In this document: positions 11,946 through 22,780 of the stretch, one piece after another
Layout: each line of letters opens with the position of its first letter
Numbering within the stretch: the first letter of the stretch is position 1
DNA from: Cryptomeria japonica
Taxonomy: Eukaryota > Streptophyta > Pinopsida > Cupressales > Cupressaceae
Reading direction: 5' to 3'
Length of the DNA: 64,000 bases
NCBI RefSeq assembly: GCF_030272615.1
Contig: NC_081411.1
Coordinates: 45,025,517-45,089,516, forward strand
Translations under genes and position numbers: made by a program
The notes under the pieces: generated by a model
What the model was told of the DNA's origin: nothing
Seen by the model: only the letters and a program-made list of their open reading frames with translations
Database searches by the model: none

Positions 11946-13069
11946 AATAACTGACATACATTCACCTATAATTTATTGAACATGTATTTAAACACCTCAA
12001 AATAGGAGATTCCAAAGCAAACACCAAGCTATTCTATCTTTTTCCTCAAGTCCCAATGGTAGTAGTATCTTAGTCTATACATGATCTCTTTTACCACCAA
12101 CCATTTAATGGTTTCAACCTTTATAGATAAATTATAAATGACATTAGGAAAATAAAAGTTTCAATTATTTACAAGGGTGGTGGCACCTAAATCCTAATAT
12201 TAATTACACATGTACATGTAGACATGTATCAATACCTTCCTAAATTTTAATTAGGTGCACTTATTTTCAACTATTAATTATTTTAAAATATTTAACTAAT
12301 GAAAAAGACATTGACTAGACTAGCTCCTCATATCTTTTGAAATCCTTCCTTTACCATTAAGAATTTAACATAAAAAAATTACACATCATATATATTACAA
12401 TATTTTTAAAGTAATATGTAGATAAATTAAGAAGTAAAATAAAGCGACAAAATTAATTTTAATATTTCTAATATTTTTGAATTTATATGTCAACCCACTC
12501 ACTTTTAAACATTGTTTGATTCAATGATTACATAATCCAGAACAATTTTACATATTATAAATATAATAAAAATAAAATAAATATTTATTCTTTTTTTATT
12601 AATTAGAATTGATGTTTGATAGTTTAAATGAATACTATTAAAAAAATAATCCTTATTCCACCTTTAAAGAAAAAAGTACAAAATTAAATAATCCACAATA
12701 ATCTTACATATTATTAATATAATAATAGTAAACATTTATTCTAGTTTATTAATTAGAATTGATCTTTTATAATTGAGATGAATAATTTCAAAAAATAATC
12801 CTCATTCAACCTTTAAAAAATCAATAACTTCAAAATGTCTCTTTCTACTATATTCTAACAAATAAATGAAACTTCAAGAGAAAGAAAGTCATCAATAGTC
12901 TATATCAGAAATGACATCATATAGTCTTTTTCTTGACCAATTGCTTGGACTAATTGATTTAATTGTGAAATACCCTTTTCTTGGACTAATTGATTTAATT
13001 GTGACATATCAGAAACAACATTACTCGAGGAGATTAGAGCAGACAGAAAAAAATTGAATAAGATACCTG

Positions 13070-13500
13070 CTACCGCAGACAGAAAAAATTTGAATAAGAT
13101 AGCTGCTACCGCAGACAGAAACATATATTTTTATTTATTCATAAAACAAGTTACAGTTCCTCTCTTTTCTATAGGGAATTTCATTGTTACTAAACAAGGA
13201 GGAAAATAGATCATACGTGGAAGGATCCTCGCATAAATTTAGGAAACTTGAGAAACAAGTTTTGACACGTTAAAGGCAGTCTAACAGCAGTTTTTAGTCA
13301 ACCTTAGTGAGCTCTAGATTTGAACTCTAAATGTTGGACTCTAATTTATAAAGCTCCTTCTTTTTAGTCAAACACATGTGCGAGGAAAAATCCATCACAG
13401 GCATTGTGCATTTCTACGCATCTTATGACACGCCAAGACAATGTTCACTCCATAATAAATACTCCATAGTTAATTGCTTACAAATGAATGTCTTGGACTC
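13070..13500 (-). pseudogene. coding-less ghost of the methyltransferase gene (copy B)
   Basis: The 3' flank of the gene (compare 3481-3790: CTGCTAC-GCAGA-AGAAAC, polyadenylation cluster, TAAACA-GGAGGAAAATAGA, GGCAG-CTAAC-GCAGTTTTTAGT) runs straight into its 5' leader and promoter flank (compare 4801-5010: TTGAACTCTAA, then ACATGTGC, then GCATTNTGCATTTCTA). Both exons and the intron, about 985 bp between roughly 3815 and 4800 of segment A, are missing. Nothing can be translated. The same breakpoint occurs in copy C, so the loss predates the B-C duplication. Confidence 0.65.
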
Positions 13501-15064
13501 TTTTGACAAGCACTTGGCAGGATCAAATTTGGGCTACTTTTGATGCAGTTGAATTAAATGTCGCTTAAATTCGATGGTTGCAAGTGACTTAAATTTAATG
13601 GTAACATTTGATGGTTACATTGGATGGTTATATTGGTAGTCGATTTTAAATAACATATTTTAAGTTTTCTTTTGTTGAGCTGGTTCTAAAATCATACTTT
13701 TCTTTCGAGTAAAAGTGATTTATTAGAGCGATTTAAGATAAATCATCTAAACAAATAAAAACTTAAAATGTATTGTTTAAGCTGAAATCTCCACAGTGGT
13801 ATTAAGTTTCTCTATTATAACATAGAATAAAGATTATATCATATATAAAAAAAACCAAAAAATTTTAGACAAATTCACTAACATTCTCTACAATTATATT
13901 GTTTTTTGTTTCAAATTTTGTTTTTAAAAAATAAAGGGAATTGTAAAATTTATTCTCTCAAGTAATAATTATGAGCATATCACTATCTTTATGTATCATA
14001 TATAAATATTTAAGTTAATTGTTTGAACGTAATTTCTCTTCTTTTTTTGTGTGCATTCACTCTGGTGCTAATAGAATTTGCTAACCTTTTAAATGGACTC
14101 GACCTTCCAAAACTTTGCAATTACTACTATTGTTGAAAGTTTGACTATGTATATTTTAAAATTTCTATGTCAACATCTTCTTACAAAGAACATAGACAAT
14201 GTAAAGCTCATACGATTTTCATTGGCACGTATTTCAACACTTTTTATTATAGTCAGATACTTTATAATTACAAATATAAAATTTCAATTTTAAAAAGTGA
14301 TTAAAAATATAATAAATAATGTGACGTGAAACACACTAATAAAATAAAAAATATATTTGAAGAAAAAAGATGCTTACCGCTTTCATGAATGAAAGACGAA
14401 TGGATATAAAAAAACGTAAGGACGTACGTCAGAATGGCTAAAAAACAAAATGTCCTTTTTTCAAATGTCTTCATTAAGATGCTCAGGGATTCTTCACGTT
14501 GATATGCGTTTAATAGTGATATAATAGGGTTTGAAAAAAACATCAAATATATATAACAGACGTCATTACTATATAACAGAATATCTCAGACGTCGTTACT
14601 ATCAAAAACATTGGTTCACTTTCACCAAGGGAGACATTAGGGTTAGGGTTAGGGTGAGGGAGACATTAAGCTAATTTTTTTTATTTCACCAGTTCATTAC
14701 GTGGCTGTAAGTTTGTTCTTCTTATTATTGTAAGGGTGAACTTTATATGCTAATGATTTGGGTTTATTAAAAATATTTGGAGAATTATTAAAAATAAATA
14801 AAAATCTATTTATTCATGTTAATTTTTATTTTGTTATGAATCTATATAAATGTAATATTTTAATATAATTATATATATAAATAAATAAAAAATCATTTAT
14901 TCGTGTCAACTTTTACTTTGTTATGAATCTATTTTAATGGAATACTTTAATACAATTATATATTAAAAATGATATATTCTTGTGAGAAAATTAGATATTT
15001 TACAATTTTCACTCATCTCTATTTGAGATGTGCATGGATAAATAAGATCTAAGAATATGGCATC

Positions 15065-15760
15065 GAAGTACAAGTTACAAATCTGGTTAGAGGTCAAGGC
15101 TTAACCAATTTTATGGTAGATGCAAATTTGGAAGAAACAAAGGTAAATCAAATAAAATACCATAACATTTGAACCTATTTCCATTTCAAGGATAATTCAT
15201 TGTATAACAAATATTTTGTTATGCTTTGAGAATGATTCACCGACTCGAAATGAGTGAAAATCTATAATGTGCTCTATGTTACTGTCCCAAAGATATGTAC
15301 TAATACAAAATGAGTTGATGTAAAGAAATAATATTGCAATGTTGCACAATTTCATTGATCAAGAGTAGTTATGTAAGATAATTAATAACGTCATTAGGAT
15401 AGTTGTAGAGAAAACTTCAAAGCCAAGACTACTACTTATATAATATGGTTAGAGAAAGATACTAGTGACCAACATTGGTGTTCTACCCCTTATGAATGTC
15501 TTAATTGAAGCTCCATTTTAGCTATGGGGAATTGAATTTACTTGTGAAATTGAGGAGAAGAACATAACTAGATACAAGTGGATCATTGTAGCCACCAACT
15601 ATTTCACCAATTGGGTTGAGCTTATTCCAACTTGGAATGCTACACAAAGGGTAATAGTAGTTTTCTTGATTAGAAATATAATAACCAAGTTTGAACTCCC
15701 TCCAAAGATTATTGTTTATAACATTAAGTATTTTAGATCCTTGGATATGCTAAATAAGTG
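15065..15760 (+). pseudogene. Ty3/gypsy RNase H-integrase relic (copy B)
   Basis: Plus-strand fragments match the second half of a gypsy pol. Near 15082 is VRGQGLTNFMVDANLEE, the tail of RNase H. At 15560-15700 is the integrase core start (YKWIIVATNYFTNWVELIPT, then FLIRNIITKFELPPKIIVYN), with the first catalytic aspartate changed to asparagine (VATN for the usual VATD). The zinc-binding segment present in copy C is deleted here. No open frame remains. Confidence 0.6.
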
Positions 15761-18700
15761 CTCATGGAAAAGAAGCTTATTCATGACATTGAAGAGAAAG
15801 AAGATGGTGTAGTCTCTCAAAGGATAGTAGAATTGAAAGAGTTATATGGAAGTTGGAGAGTCAAACATGAAATAATATTATAATAAAAATATGTAATGAA
15901 ACACCTATTTGAGAAGAAGGTACTATAAATAAAATTTTAGGTTAGTAGTATGTTGCTTGTATGAAATTTCAAATTGGAAGACAAGGGAAAATGTGTGAAT
16001 TTCTATCCTTTGTGACATGTGCTATACAAAAATTATTCAGAGGTATGATCTTATTGCATTCCACCTCAAAAATGTAATTGTAGAGTTCATGGAGCTACTA
16101 ATGCATGGTCAAAATATCAATCATTTTTTTTTCCATAGGAAATTAGATGTTTTGGGATCTACATTGCATATAATATTCCTTCTTGTTGTTTCCCTTGTGT
16201 ATAAGTATAGACCCCTATTTTCTATTATGAGTTATTTTGTTCTACCCCTAAAGGACTATTTGAGATAATTATTGTAACTACAAGAGACACACATCTCCAC
16301 TAGAGGCATTGTTGGGAACCCATCAAAGAAATTAAATAGAATCTATTTTAGTTATTTCTAGTCTATTGTTTTGTATGTTTCTCTATATTTTGATTTGTGT
16401 TATCCTTTTCCATGCCCCATGTGTTGAAGCTATGAAAAATCTAATGAATCCTTAATTTTGGTGATTTTATGAGTTTTTCGATGGTCTAGTGAGCCTTCAT
16501 AAGTTCTATGCATCTTGGAACCTAATGTCTTGGTCTTTCAAGTTCCCTCAAATTCCTAGCCCCAACCCCTCATGATAATCTCTTTTTATGCTCCTCAAAT
16601 AATGGATCTTTGCATATGCTTGGGACCAAAAAACTATTTCTCAATATCCCCACACTTCATAGGTCCTTGGTCCATATTATTCCTATTATATTATGTTTTT
16701 TAAGTCCCTTGATCCATAGGGCCCCTTGGCCCAAAACCTCTATTTCCTTCTATGCCCCTAGAGCCTAGACTTGATTCAAATTTGGTCCTTAGCACAAAGT
16801 TCCTAGTGCAAGGTCCACCCTGCACCTCAATCCTTGATGCGTTGTCTACCCATGATTTTGGTTGTAGCTCCCCATTCCCTAGTCTATGTTAAATCACAAT
16901 AGCTTATTGAAATCCATTTTCCATATTGCATATCATGTTCGACATGTCATAATTGATGTCAATGTTTGCTAACTACAAATATATTGATCTCTAAGATTTT
17001 GGAGTATTTTTTGTATTTTTTATGAGAAGTTGTTGATGTACTATTACACGAATGAGGTTGCACAAAATTTGTCAAAGTGAATTTTATTATTGAATACTTA
17101 TTCTTTTTTAGATTCCAACAAGAGGTATGTGGTAAATATTACCCCTTGAAATTTAGGAACTCCTTGTCAGCATGTTTAGGTAAAATGTAGAGTTTTTAGT
17201 TTCTTGAACATGTTGTATAGGGTAGGGTTGATCCCTAAACCAAAATTTATTTCTGCTCATCATTGATTGGACTTCATAATTGATGTAAGATGGATGAAAT
17301 TTCTAGTTGAGGGATGCAACAGGGTGACCCCCAACCCACAAAATAGGCTTTCTAGTCATTGATGGTCAGTTTTTATGACTAACACATGTGACTTCTTACT
17401 GTTGGAAAGATGCAAGGGATAAAGTTGACCCTTGACCCCTAATGAAGGAGTTCACTCTTCCATTTTATCTAAGGATTTTGGGCTTAGGCATTTGGTCTTT
17501 CTCCTTAACTTGTTTGATTCTTTTTATGATGTGTAATTTGTTATCATTTTAACATAGAGAAGAGAAAATGTATTGAATAGAGAAAGTGAATACATATGTG
17601 CATATGTGTTGAAGTAATAGAATGGTAATTCATTCAAGAGAAGAGAAGAATTAATGTGAATTAGAGTAGAGATGATACAATTGATGAGGATATTTTTTTC
17701 TATTTTATCAATTTATGTTGTATTGGTCCTAATTGTTGTCTTTGAAAAACTCTAATGTATAAACAACATAGATTGAGCTAAAATAATCAATTTTTTACAT
17801 CATTATGTAAATATTTTTTTGTAGATTGATGTGAGATAACATATTTTACAAAAAAAGAAGAATAGAATTTATAAAAAAATCAAAACGTTAAATTCACTTT
17901 TATGGGAAAATTTACTTGGAAATTAATTAAAAGTAGAGAAAATAATCCAACCATTATAAAATTTACATATTTGATAACTAGATATTGTCATATATATTGA
18001 GTTTCAATTTCATAAAAAAATTAAAGAAAAATTTCTAGCCATATTGCCAAAGTTTTTGTCTTTCTCTTTTAATGGCGTTATACTAGCAAGTCCAGAGGAA
18101 ATTGTTGTGTTTCAAAGCCTGAAGAAAAGGTAAAGACATGGTTTTATAATTTGAAATATTATTAAATTTGTACCCACTCTAAAAAATGTGCCAATTCTAA
18201 AAGGAGACAAAATATGATGTAATCAGAAATTGGTACTCCTTTTAAAAATTATACTGGGTGCCTATTTTAGAACAAGTACCCATCTTTAAAAAAAAATAGG
18301 GCACCTATTCCAAAATTGGTTTTTGAAAGCTTCAACAAAAACATACTATGTATTCTAGAGAATCTTTCAACGATTCTTTACATACCTACATGAAAACTGA
18401 GTGAGCACATAGATATAGTTAACCTTTCACTAATCTATAGCACCGCATTGTCAAACCATATGTAGAACAAAAATTTTTGACATCAATGACAAAACAAACT
18501 TATATTTGTAACAATATCCCCCTTTGTCATTGATGGAAACACTTGTGTAGATATAAAATACTTATCTCCCAAAACATTTCTCCCCCTTTGACATCAAGCA
18601 CAAATGGTGTCTTTTCTCTCATGATTATCTATACACATGTATAAGCTCCCCCTATCAATGACGATTCCTCAAAGATGAAATCACAAAATAGAGAAGTCAC

Positions 18701-18863
18701 ATGTTTAGTTGTTATATCTTCATTCTTTTACTATATTACTTAACAATATAGTCCATCCCAAAATTGTTAGTATGTCTTAAGAGTTTTTAATGGACCAAAT
18801 ATTCTTGTATTGTCTCGTAAGATCTGCAAGGGATACATCCCATGAACATATTATAGAGGAGGG
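15761..18863. other. non-coding remainder of segment B
   Basis: No gene is recognisable. The right end (about 18480-18660) contains blocks such as CCCCCTTTGTCATTGATGG and CTCCCCCTATCAATGA. These look like the reverse complement of the purine-rich, AAAGGGGGAG-type stretch that precedes copia 3' LTRs, so a decayed minus-strand copia end is likely. Confidence 0.4.
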
Positions 18864-19625
18864 TGTATATGGTGAAAAGGGATAACAATAATAACGATAT
18901 TGAAAGGCTAAATGAATTCAACCACTAAACCCTAGCCTAACAACAACAAAGATCCATAACATATGAAGATTACCTAAGACAATGCAAATCAAATGAGATC
19001 ACAAAGATTATACCATCACATGTCCAATAGGGTTTTGATCTCCATTGATCTTGCTTGATATATTTGCTCTTAGATTTTATATGCACAAGAGCTCAACAAA
19101 GAACAGAATGTGGTTGCAAGTAGGATCGTAGTGTAGTCAATTGCATAAGTTGATTCCTTAGGCTCTGTGATTAGGGTTTGATAATGAAGGAAGCATCTCC
19201 TTATATAGAAGACACTATAAGAAATGGAAGGATAAGATTGAGAGGTGTTAAAGGAGGTCGGCTATGATTAGAGGGTAGGTAGAAGAAATAATAAAATAAT
19301 GAAAGGGGTAGGTAGTGTATGAATTAAGAGATGAATGACATGTGTCATGGGTAGAAAAGACTAATGAATTAATTAAATAAATAAAGATTTATTTAATTAA
19401 TAGAAGAAGTGGGATCAATTAAATAAATAAGATATTTATTTAATTTAGGAAAAGGATAATTTAAATAAATAAATGTATTTATTTAAATGAGAAATAAGGC
19501 TAGAAGAGGATAAATGAATTAATTAAATAAATAAGGATTTATTTAATTAATAGAAGAATTAGGCTTAGATAATTAAATAAATAAAATATTTATTTAATTA
19601 GACATGACAATTTTGGGTGTCTACA
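18864..19625 (-). repeat. element I 3' LTR
   Basis: 762 bp, read on the minus strand from TGTAGACACCC to CATATACA. It is about 98-99% identical to 34242-35021 but lacks two short insertions (3 and 15 bp) found there. A minus-strand CTATATAAGGAG near 19200-19215 is the likely LTR TATA box. Because TATATA is symmetrical it could also serve the plus strand. Confidence 0.9.
19366..19600. repeat. five AT palindromes in the LTR U3
   Basis: Five successive inverted repeats of about 30 bp (near 19366, 19415, 19458, 19516 and 19570) each pair AATTAAATAAATAA with TTATTTAATT-type arms around a 1-4 bp centre. The same set is at 34760-34997 in the other LTR. Element II has only two at the corresponding place (43188-43260). 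Confidence 0.8.
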
Positions 19626-19640
19626 TTTTGCCCCTATTTG
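19626..19640 (-). other. element I polypurine tract
   Basis: The minus strand reads CAAATAGGGGCAAAA immediately before the 3' LTR start TGTAGACACC, the expected position and composition of the plus-strand primer tract. Confidence 0.7.
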
Positions 19641-19872
19641 AGACAATGCAGCTTGTCACGTTGTTTCAAAGAAGATAAGATGAACTGATACAGAGTTTCC
19701 CCAGAATGGGAATGATATGCCCCCTCGAGAGATTGGATGAAAATGTCTGAAAAAGATTGCAGACAATCTCTTGATAAGAAAGATGAGATAGAATGGACTG
19801 ATTGGATAAAGTGACAAAGTCACAGGATAATGAAGACTAACTCAGGAAATGAAGGCGAGGGCTAGGGTAGGC

Positions 19873-19908
19873 TATAAGATAGACCACGAGGAAAAATACA
19901 TCCTCATT
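19873..19908 (+). promoter_or_regulatory. core promoter of the antisense PMD gene
   Basis: GGCTATAAGA (TATA at 19873) is followed about 30 bp on by ACATCCTCATT. Element II keeps the same pair at the same spacing (TATATATA at 43561, ACATCCTCATT at 43586), although the sequence between is much diverged. Conservation of the TATA box and a pyrimidine-rich initiator-like block at promoter spacing supports a dedicated plus-strand promoter inside the element, about 65-100 bp before the ATG. Confidence 0.6.
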
Positions 19909-20151
19909 GTCATCTACACATCCATGAGAGTAGAGTGCAGAGCGAAAATAGAGCAGGAGCAGTCAGTAGCGATGGCTTTCACTCACAAATTCGATCGCGT
20001 TCACCGATTTCAGAGGCCAGCAGAGGCAGGAGAGCCGGTAAGTACCACCAACCTCCTCGTACTTTGACGCATTTAATTTTTGTCATTAATGCATGCTAGA
20101 TAGGGTCATAAATGTGCCTAGACTAGGGTCCAAAAAGTGTCAAAAAATGTT

Positions 20152-20423
20152 TAGGCGCATCTGCGTTGGTGCCAGGCGCGTCTGTGTTCACTAGGCACGT
20201 CTGTGTTTGTGCCAGGCGCGTCTATGTCTGGACCCACATCTGCGTCAATTGCGGTTGCATCTGTGATGGACAGGTGCTTTTGTGCCAAGAAGGAATGTCT
20301 ATGTCTCCCAGGTGCGTCTGTGTAGAGCATAGGCACATCTGTGTCAAGAAGGTGCGTCTGTGTTTTTCAGGCACGTCTGTGCAGTCCTTGAGCGCGTTTA
20401 TGTCATGTAAGCACGTTTGCGTT
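20152..20423 (+). repeat. array of about 14 AGGCGCGTCTGTGTT motifs in the PMD intron
   Basis: Degenerate units recur every 19-30 bp, for example AGGCGCGTCTGTGTT at 20174, AGGCACGTCTGTGTT at 20193 and AGGTGCGTCTGTGTT near 20350. CpG is frequent despite AT-rich surroundings. Spacers are unrelated to one another. The whole array lies inside the predicted intron. The same motif is arrayed on the minus strand in the gag leader (32468-32680 and 33865-34130). Confidence 0.8.
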
Positions 20424-20550
20424 TGAAAAGTATGAATTTGCATCTTCTAGGTCAAATTGATAGTTTTGTGATGAACATATGCTGCCGATTGGATAAGCTA
20501 CTGAGAGGATACACTCAAGTAGGTCCTCTAGGAAGACTAGGATAGATCAA

Positions 20551-20757
20551 GGCACTTTATGATGAACAGTGAGTACCTAGATAGAGTACTTTGTGATGAA
20601 CAGGGAGTACTGAAATATGAGTAGCACTTTGTGATGAACAGGGAGTACCACTAGGATAGAAGCAACACTTTGTGATGAATAGTGAGTGTCATTAGGGTAG
20701 ATAGCCATATGCATTTGGATAAAAAAAGTAGCATTTTGTGAGAAACAGTGAATGCCA
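20551..20757 (+). repeat. five CACTTTGTGATGAACAGTGAGTACC-type repeats
   Basis: Five units at about 20551, 20586, 20625, 20667 and 20730 share a core CACTTTGTGATGAACAG followed by G/T-GAGTACC. Element II keeps decayed counterparts at about 44350-44530 (CATGTGATAAACATAAGC, CTATGTGTTGAACATGAG). They lie in the same PMD intron, after the GCGTCTGTGT array. Confidence 0.75.
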
Positions 20758-22780
20758 CTATGACTAACATGATTTGATTTGCTTGAATGTAGGAGTATTT
20801 GCCAATGCTGGAGTCACGGGAGAGATTCCCATCGACGCAGAGGTTGCGACCTGAGCTTACAGCCGAGGACAGAGTTGCCATCGAGGAGATGGGATTGAGG
20901 CATGTGCTATATGTTCTTGAGTTTCAGGTAAACATGGGTTTGCTGACTGCGCTGGCTGAGAGATGGCACTTTGAGACGTGCACATTTCATCTGTCGATGG
21001 GTGAGATGATAGTCACCCTAGAGGATGTCTATAGGATTCTATGGGTACCGATTGATGGGACTTTGATCCCATATGATCAAGATGGAGATAGAGAGGCCTT
21101 GAGATGGGTGTTTCAGGACCCTGGACTGGAGATGAGGGCAGGACACGTGGCATGGGACACCATGACAGCCATAGGACTAGCACTGTCAGTAGTGATAGGA
21201 GGAGCTATCAGTGGATTCCTATGTCCAGATAGGGCGACACGGGGTTTGGCTGTGGGCTAGGGAGGAGCACTGGAGACACTAGTGACGCAGCACACCAGAT
21301 ATGCCTAGGGACCATGTGTGCTGGCCCATTTATATTATGAGCTTCATCAGTTTGTTTATCATGGATCAGTGGGATTGGGCTGTGGAGTAACACTGTTGCA
21401 GGTATGGGCCTACGAGCATCTGCCGGTTACCCAACCAATACACTTCAAGGCTAGAGGTCATGGACGCAACTTTATACATTTGTATGATATGATCACATCA
21501 TAGCCACGAATTGGCAGGTTAGAGCATTGGTGGCGAGTGTTGGACGACATTGATGTGGTCATATGGAGACCATATCTGGGCTATGAGGAGTGGGAGGATG
21601 ACGTAGTGGAGCTGCCCTACACCTTTCGGAGCAGGTACCTAATTGGGCGGATGCCCTATATGTTAGAGAGACAACTGGTAGACAGGGTTGGCCGACAGTT
21701 TGGTCGGATTCAAAGGATGCTCTGGGGCTCAGGCATGTATGCCTACATAGTTAGAGATCAGGCACAGTCTGGGTCATTGCTGTCGTATGATCAGGCAGTG
21801 ACACAGCTAGTGGAGATGATGCCCCTACCTTGGGATATGTGGCCTGAGATCGAGAATGTCGGCATGGATGCCAAGTATACAGCTTATTAGGTAGAGCATC
21901 CGTTCCCACGATTGACAGATCTAGGAGAGGCATTGGAGGGAGATGGGGGGGGAGATGATGAGGAGGGTGGAGGTGATGGGGGAAGAGGGCGATGGAGGAG
22001 GAGGGGAGTAGTTGGAGAGAGGCGAGTTGCACCTCGGAGGGAGGGTGGAGAGGAGAGGCAGGCTCAGGTGGTGAGGGGTCATAGTGGATTGTCTTTACAG
22101 GTCGAGCAGCACAAGGTCCTAGGTAGGTATAGATACAGGGACAGGGATAGAGACAGGTACCCGTATAGGCACCAGTATAGGTACAGGTACCGACACAGGG
22201 GCAAGCACCCGCAGAGGGGGAGCCACAAGCAGAGGCAGAGGGGGCTGACCCAGTGGAGGATGAGCTGCTAGATTTGAGGGAGATCTGCCAGGGCCAGGCA
22301 TATGAGATCCAGGAGCTGGAGAGGGAGAGGGATCGGCTCAGGATGAGGCTTAGAGATACTGAGTGGGAGCGGGATCAGGCTATCCAGCTCTATACAAAGG
22401 CTGAGACAGTACTGAGGGTAGGGAGATAGGCAGCTAAGGATACAGGGGTAGGATACACTTATGTCCTGTGGGCAGGAGAGGAGATAGCCTACTGGAGGGA
22501 CCTCTACTATGGTGCAGTGCCAGCAGATCAGCGGGCGAGGAGCTTCCATAGACCGTCACATACAGCGATAGCTACGAGAGGGAGTCGGAGGAGATAGGCA
22601 TCGAGTGGTGGGGTTATGGGTCCTCCACCACCACCAGATAGAGGGGACAGGCAGGATGATCCTAGGGCGGGTCCTTCAGGGGCTCAGATTCCACTGAGGC
22701 CAGCGGCTCCGAGGGAGGGAGTTCATCATAGCCATAGAGGGCTCCCTTTGTATCATTTTTGTACCATTTTTGTATTGTAG

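Larger units (their letters stand above)
11946..18863. repeat. segment B (left part), tandem partner of C
   Basis: From about 11946 this aligns to segment A, and from 12861 (AAATGAAACTTCAAGAG) it aligns base for base with segment C starting at 35152-35160. It is interrupted at 18863 by element I and resumes at 35022-35159. Compared with C it lacks about 700 bp near 12990 (the 92-bp repeats and neighbours) and lacks the two small elements found in C. Identity to C looks near 98-99% up to about 15200 and then falls to roughly 90%. Confidence 0.8.
19972..22780 (+). pseudogene. antisense plant-mobile-domain (PMD) gene of element I
   Basis: Opposite in strand to gag-pol. Exon 1 (19972-20037) encodes 22 residues starting MAFTHKFDRVHRFQ and ends at a consensus donor (CCG/GTAAGTACC). 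Intron 20038-20792 ends TTGAATGTAG. Exon 2 begins GAGTATTTGCC, phase 0 on both sides. Exon 2 carries the PMD (aminotransferase-like) signature: GLLTALAERWHFETCTFHL, then GEMIVTLEDVYRILWVPIDG. In-frame TAG stops lie at 21258, 21306, 21501 and 21888. An acidic Gly/Glu/Arg-rich stretch follows, then a frame change. A coiled coil (DLREICQ to RDTEWERDQAIQLY, 22244-22410) and a proline-rich tail (PPPPP) end near 22780. PMD proteins are known in plants as the MAIN/MAIL1 group and as extra genes in Tat elements; the function in the element is unknown. This copy cannot make a full protein. Confidence 0.75.

Noticed and set aside
14093-14293. 66-residue open frame identical in segments B and C (37180-37380)
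   Set aside because: Identity reflects the recent duplication or conversion of the whole segment; the frame is AT-rich, has no motif and is not kept in segment A.
14640-14662. Telomere-like TTAGGG run (three units)
   Set aside because: Too short, and copy C has a broken shorter version; plant telomeres normally use TTTAGGG. Most likely chance.
20152-20423. Array resembling a CRISPR by its spaced repeats
   Set aside because: Repeats are degenerate, 15 bp, irregularly spaced, in plant nuclear DNA inside a retrotransposon.
20166-20443. Open frames on both strands through the GCGTCTGTGT array
   Set aside because: Open only because the motif lacks stops; they lie inside the predicted PMD intron and have no family features.
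22117-22200. Arg/Tyr/Asp-rich open stretch in the PMD gene tail
   Set aside because: Comes from a GGTATAGG/TACAGG simple repeat read out of the coiled-coil frame; treated as a frameshifted part of the PMD pseudogene.
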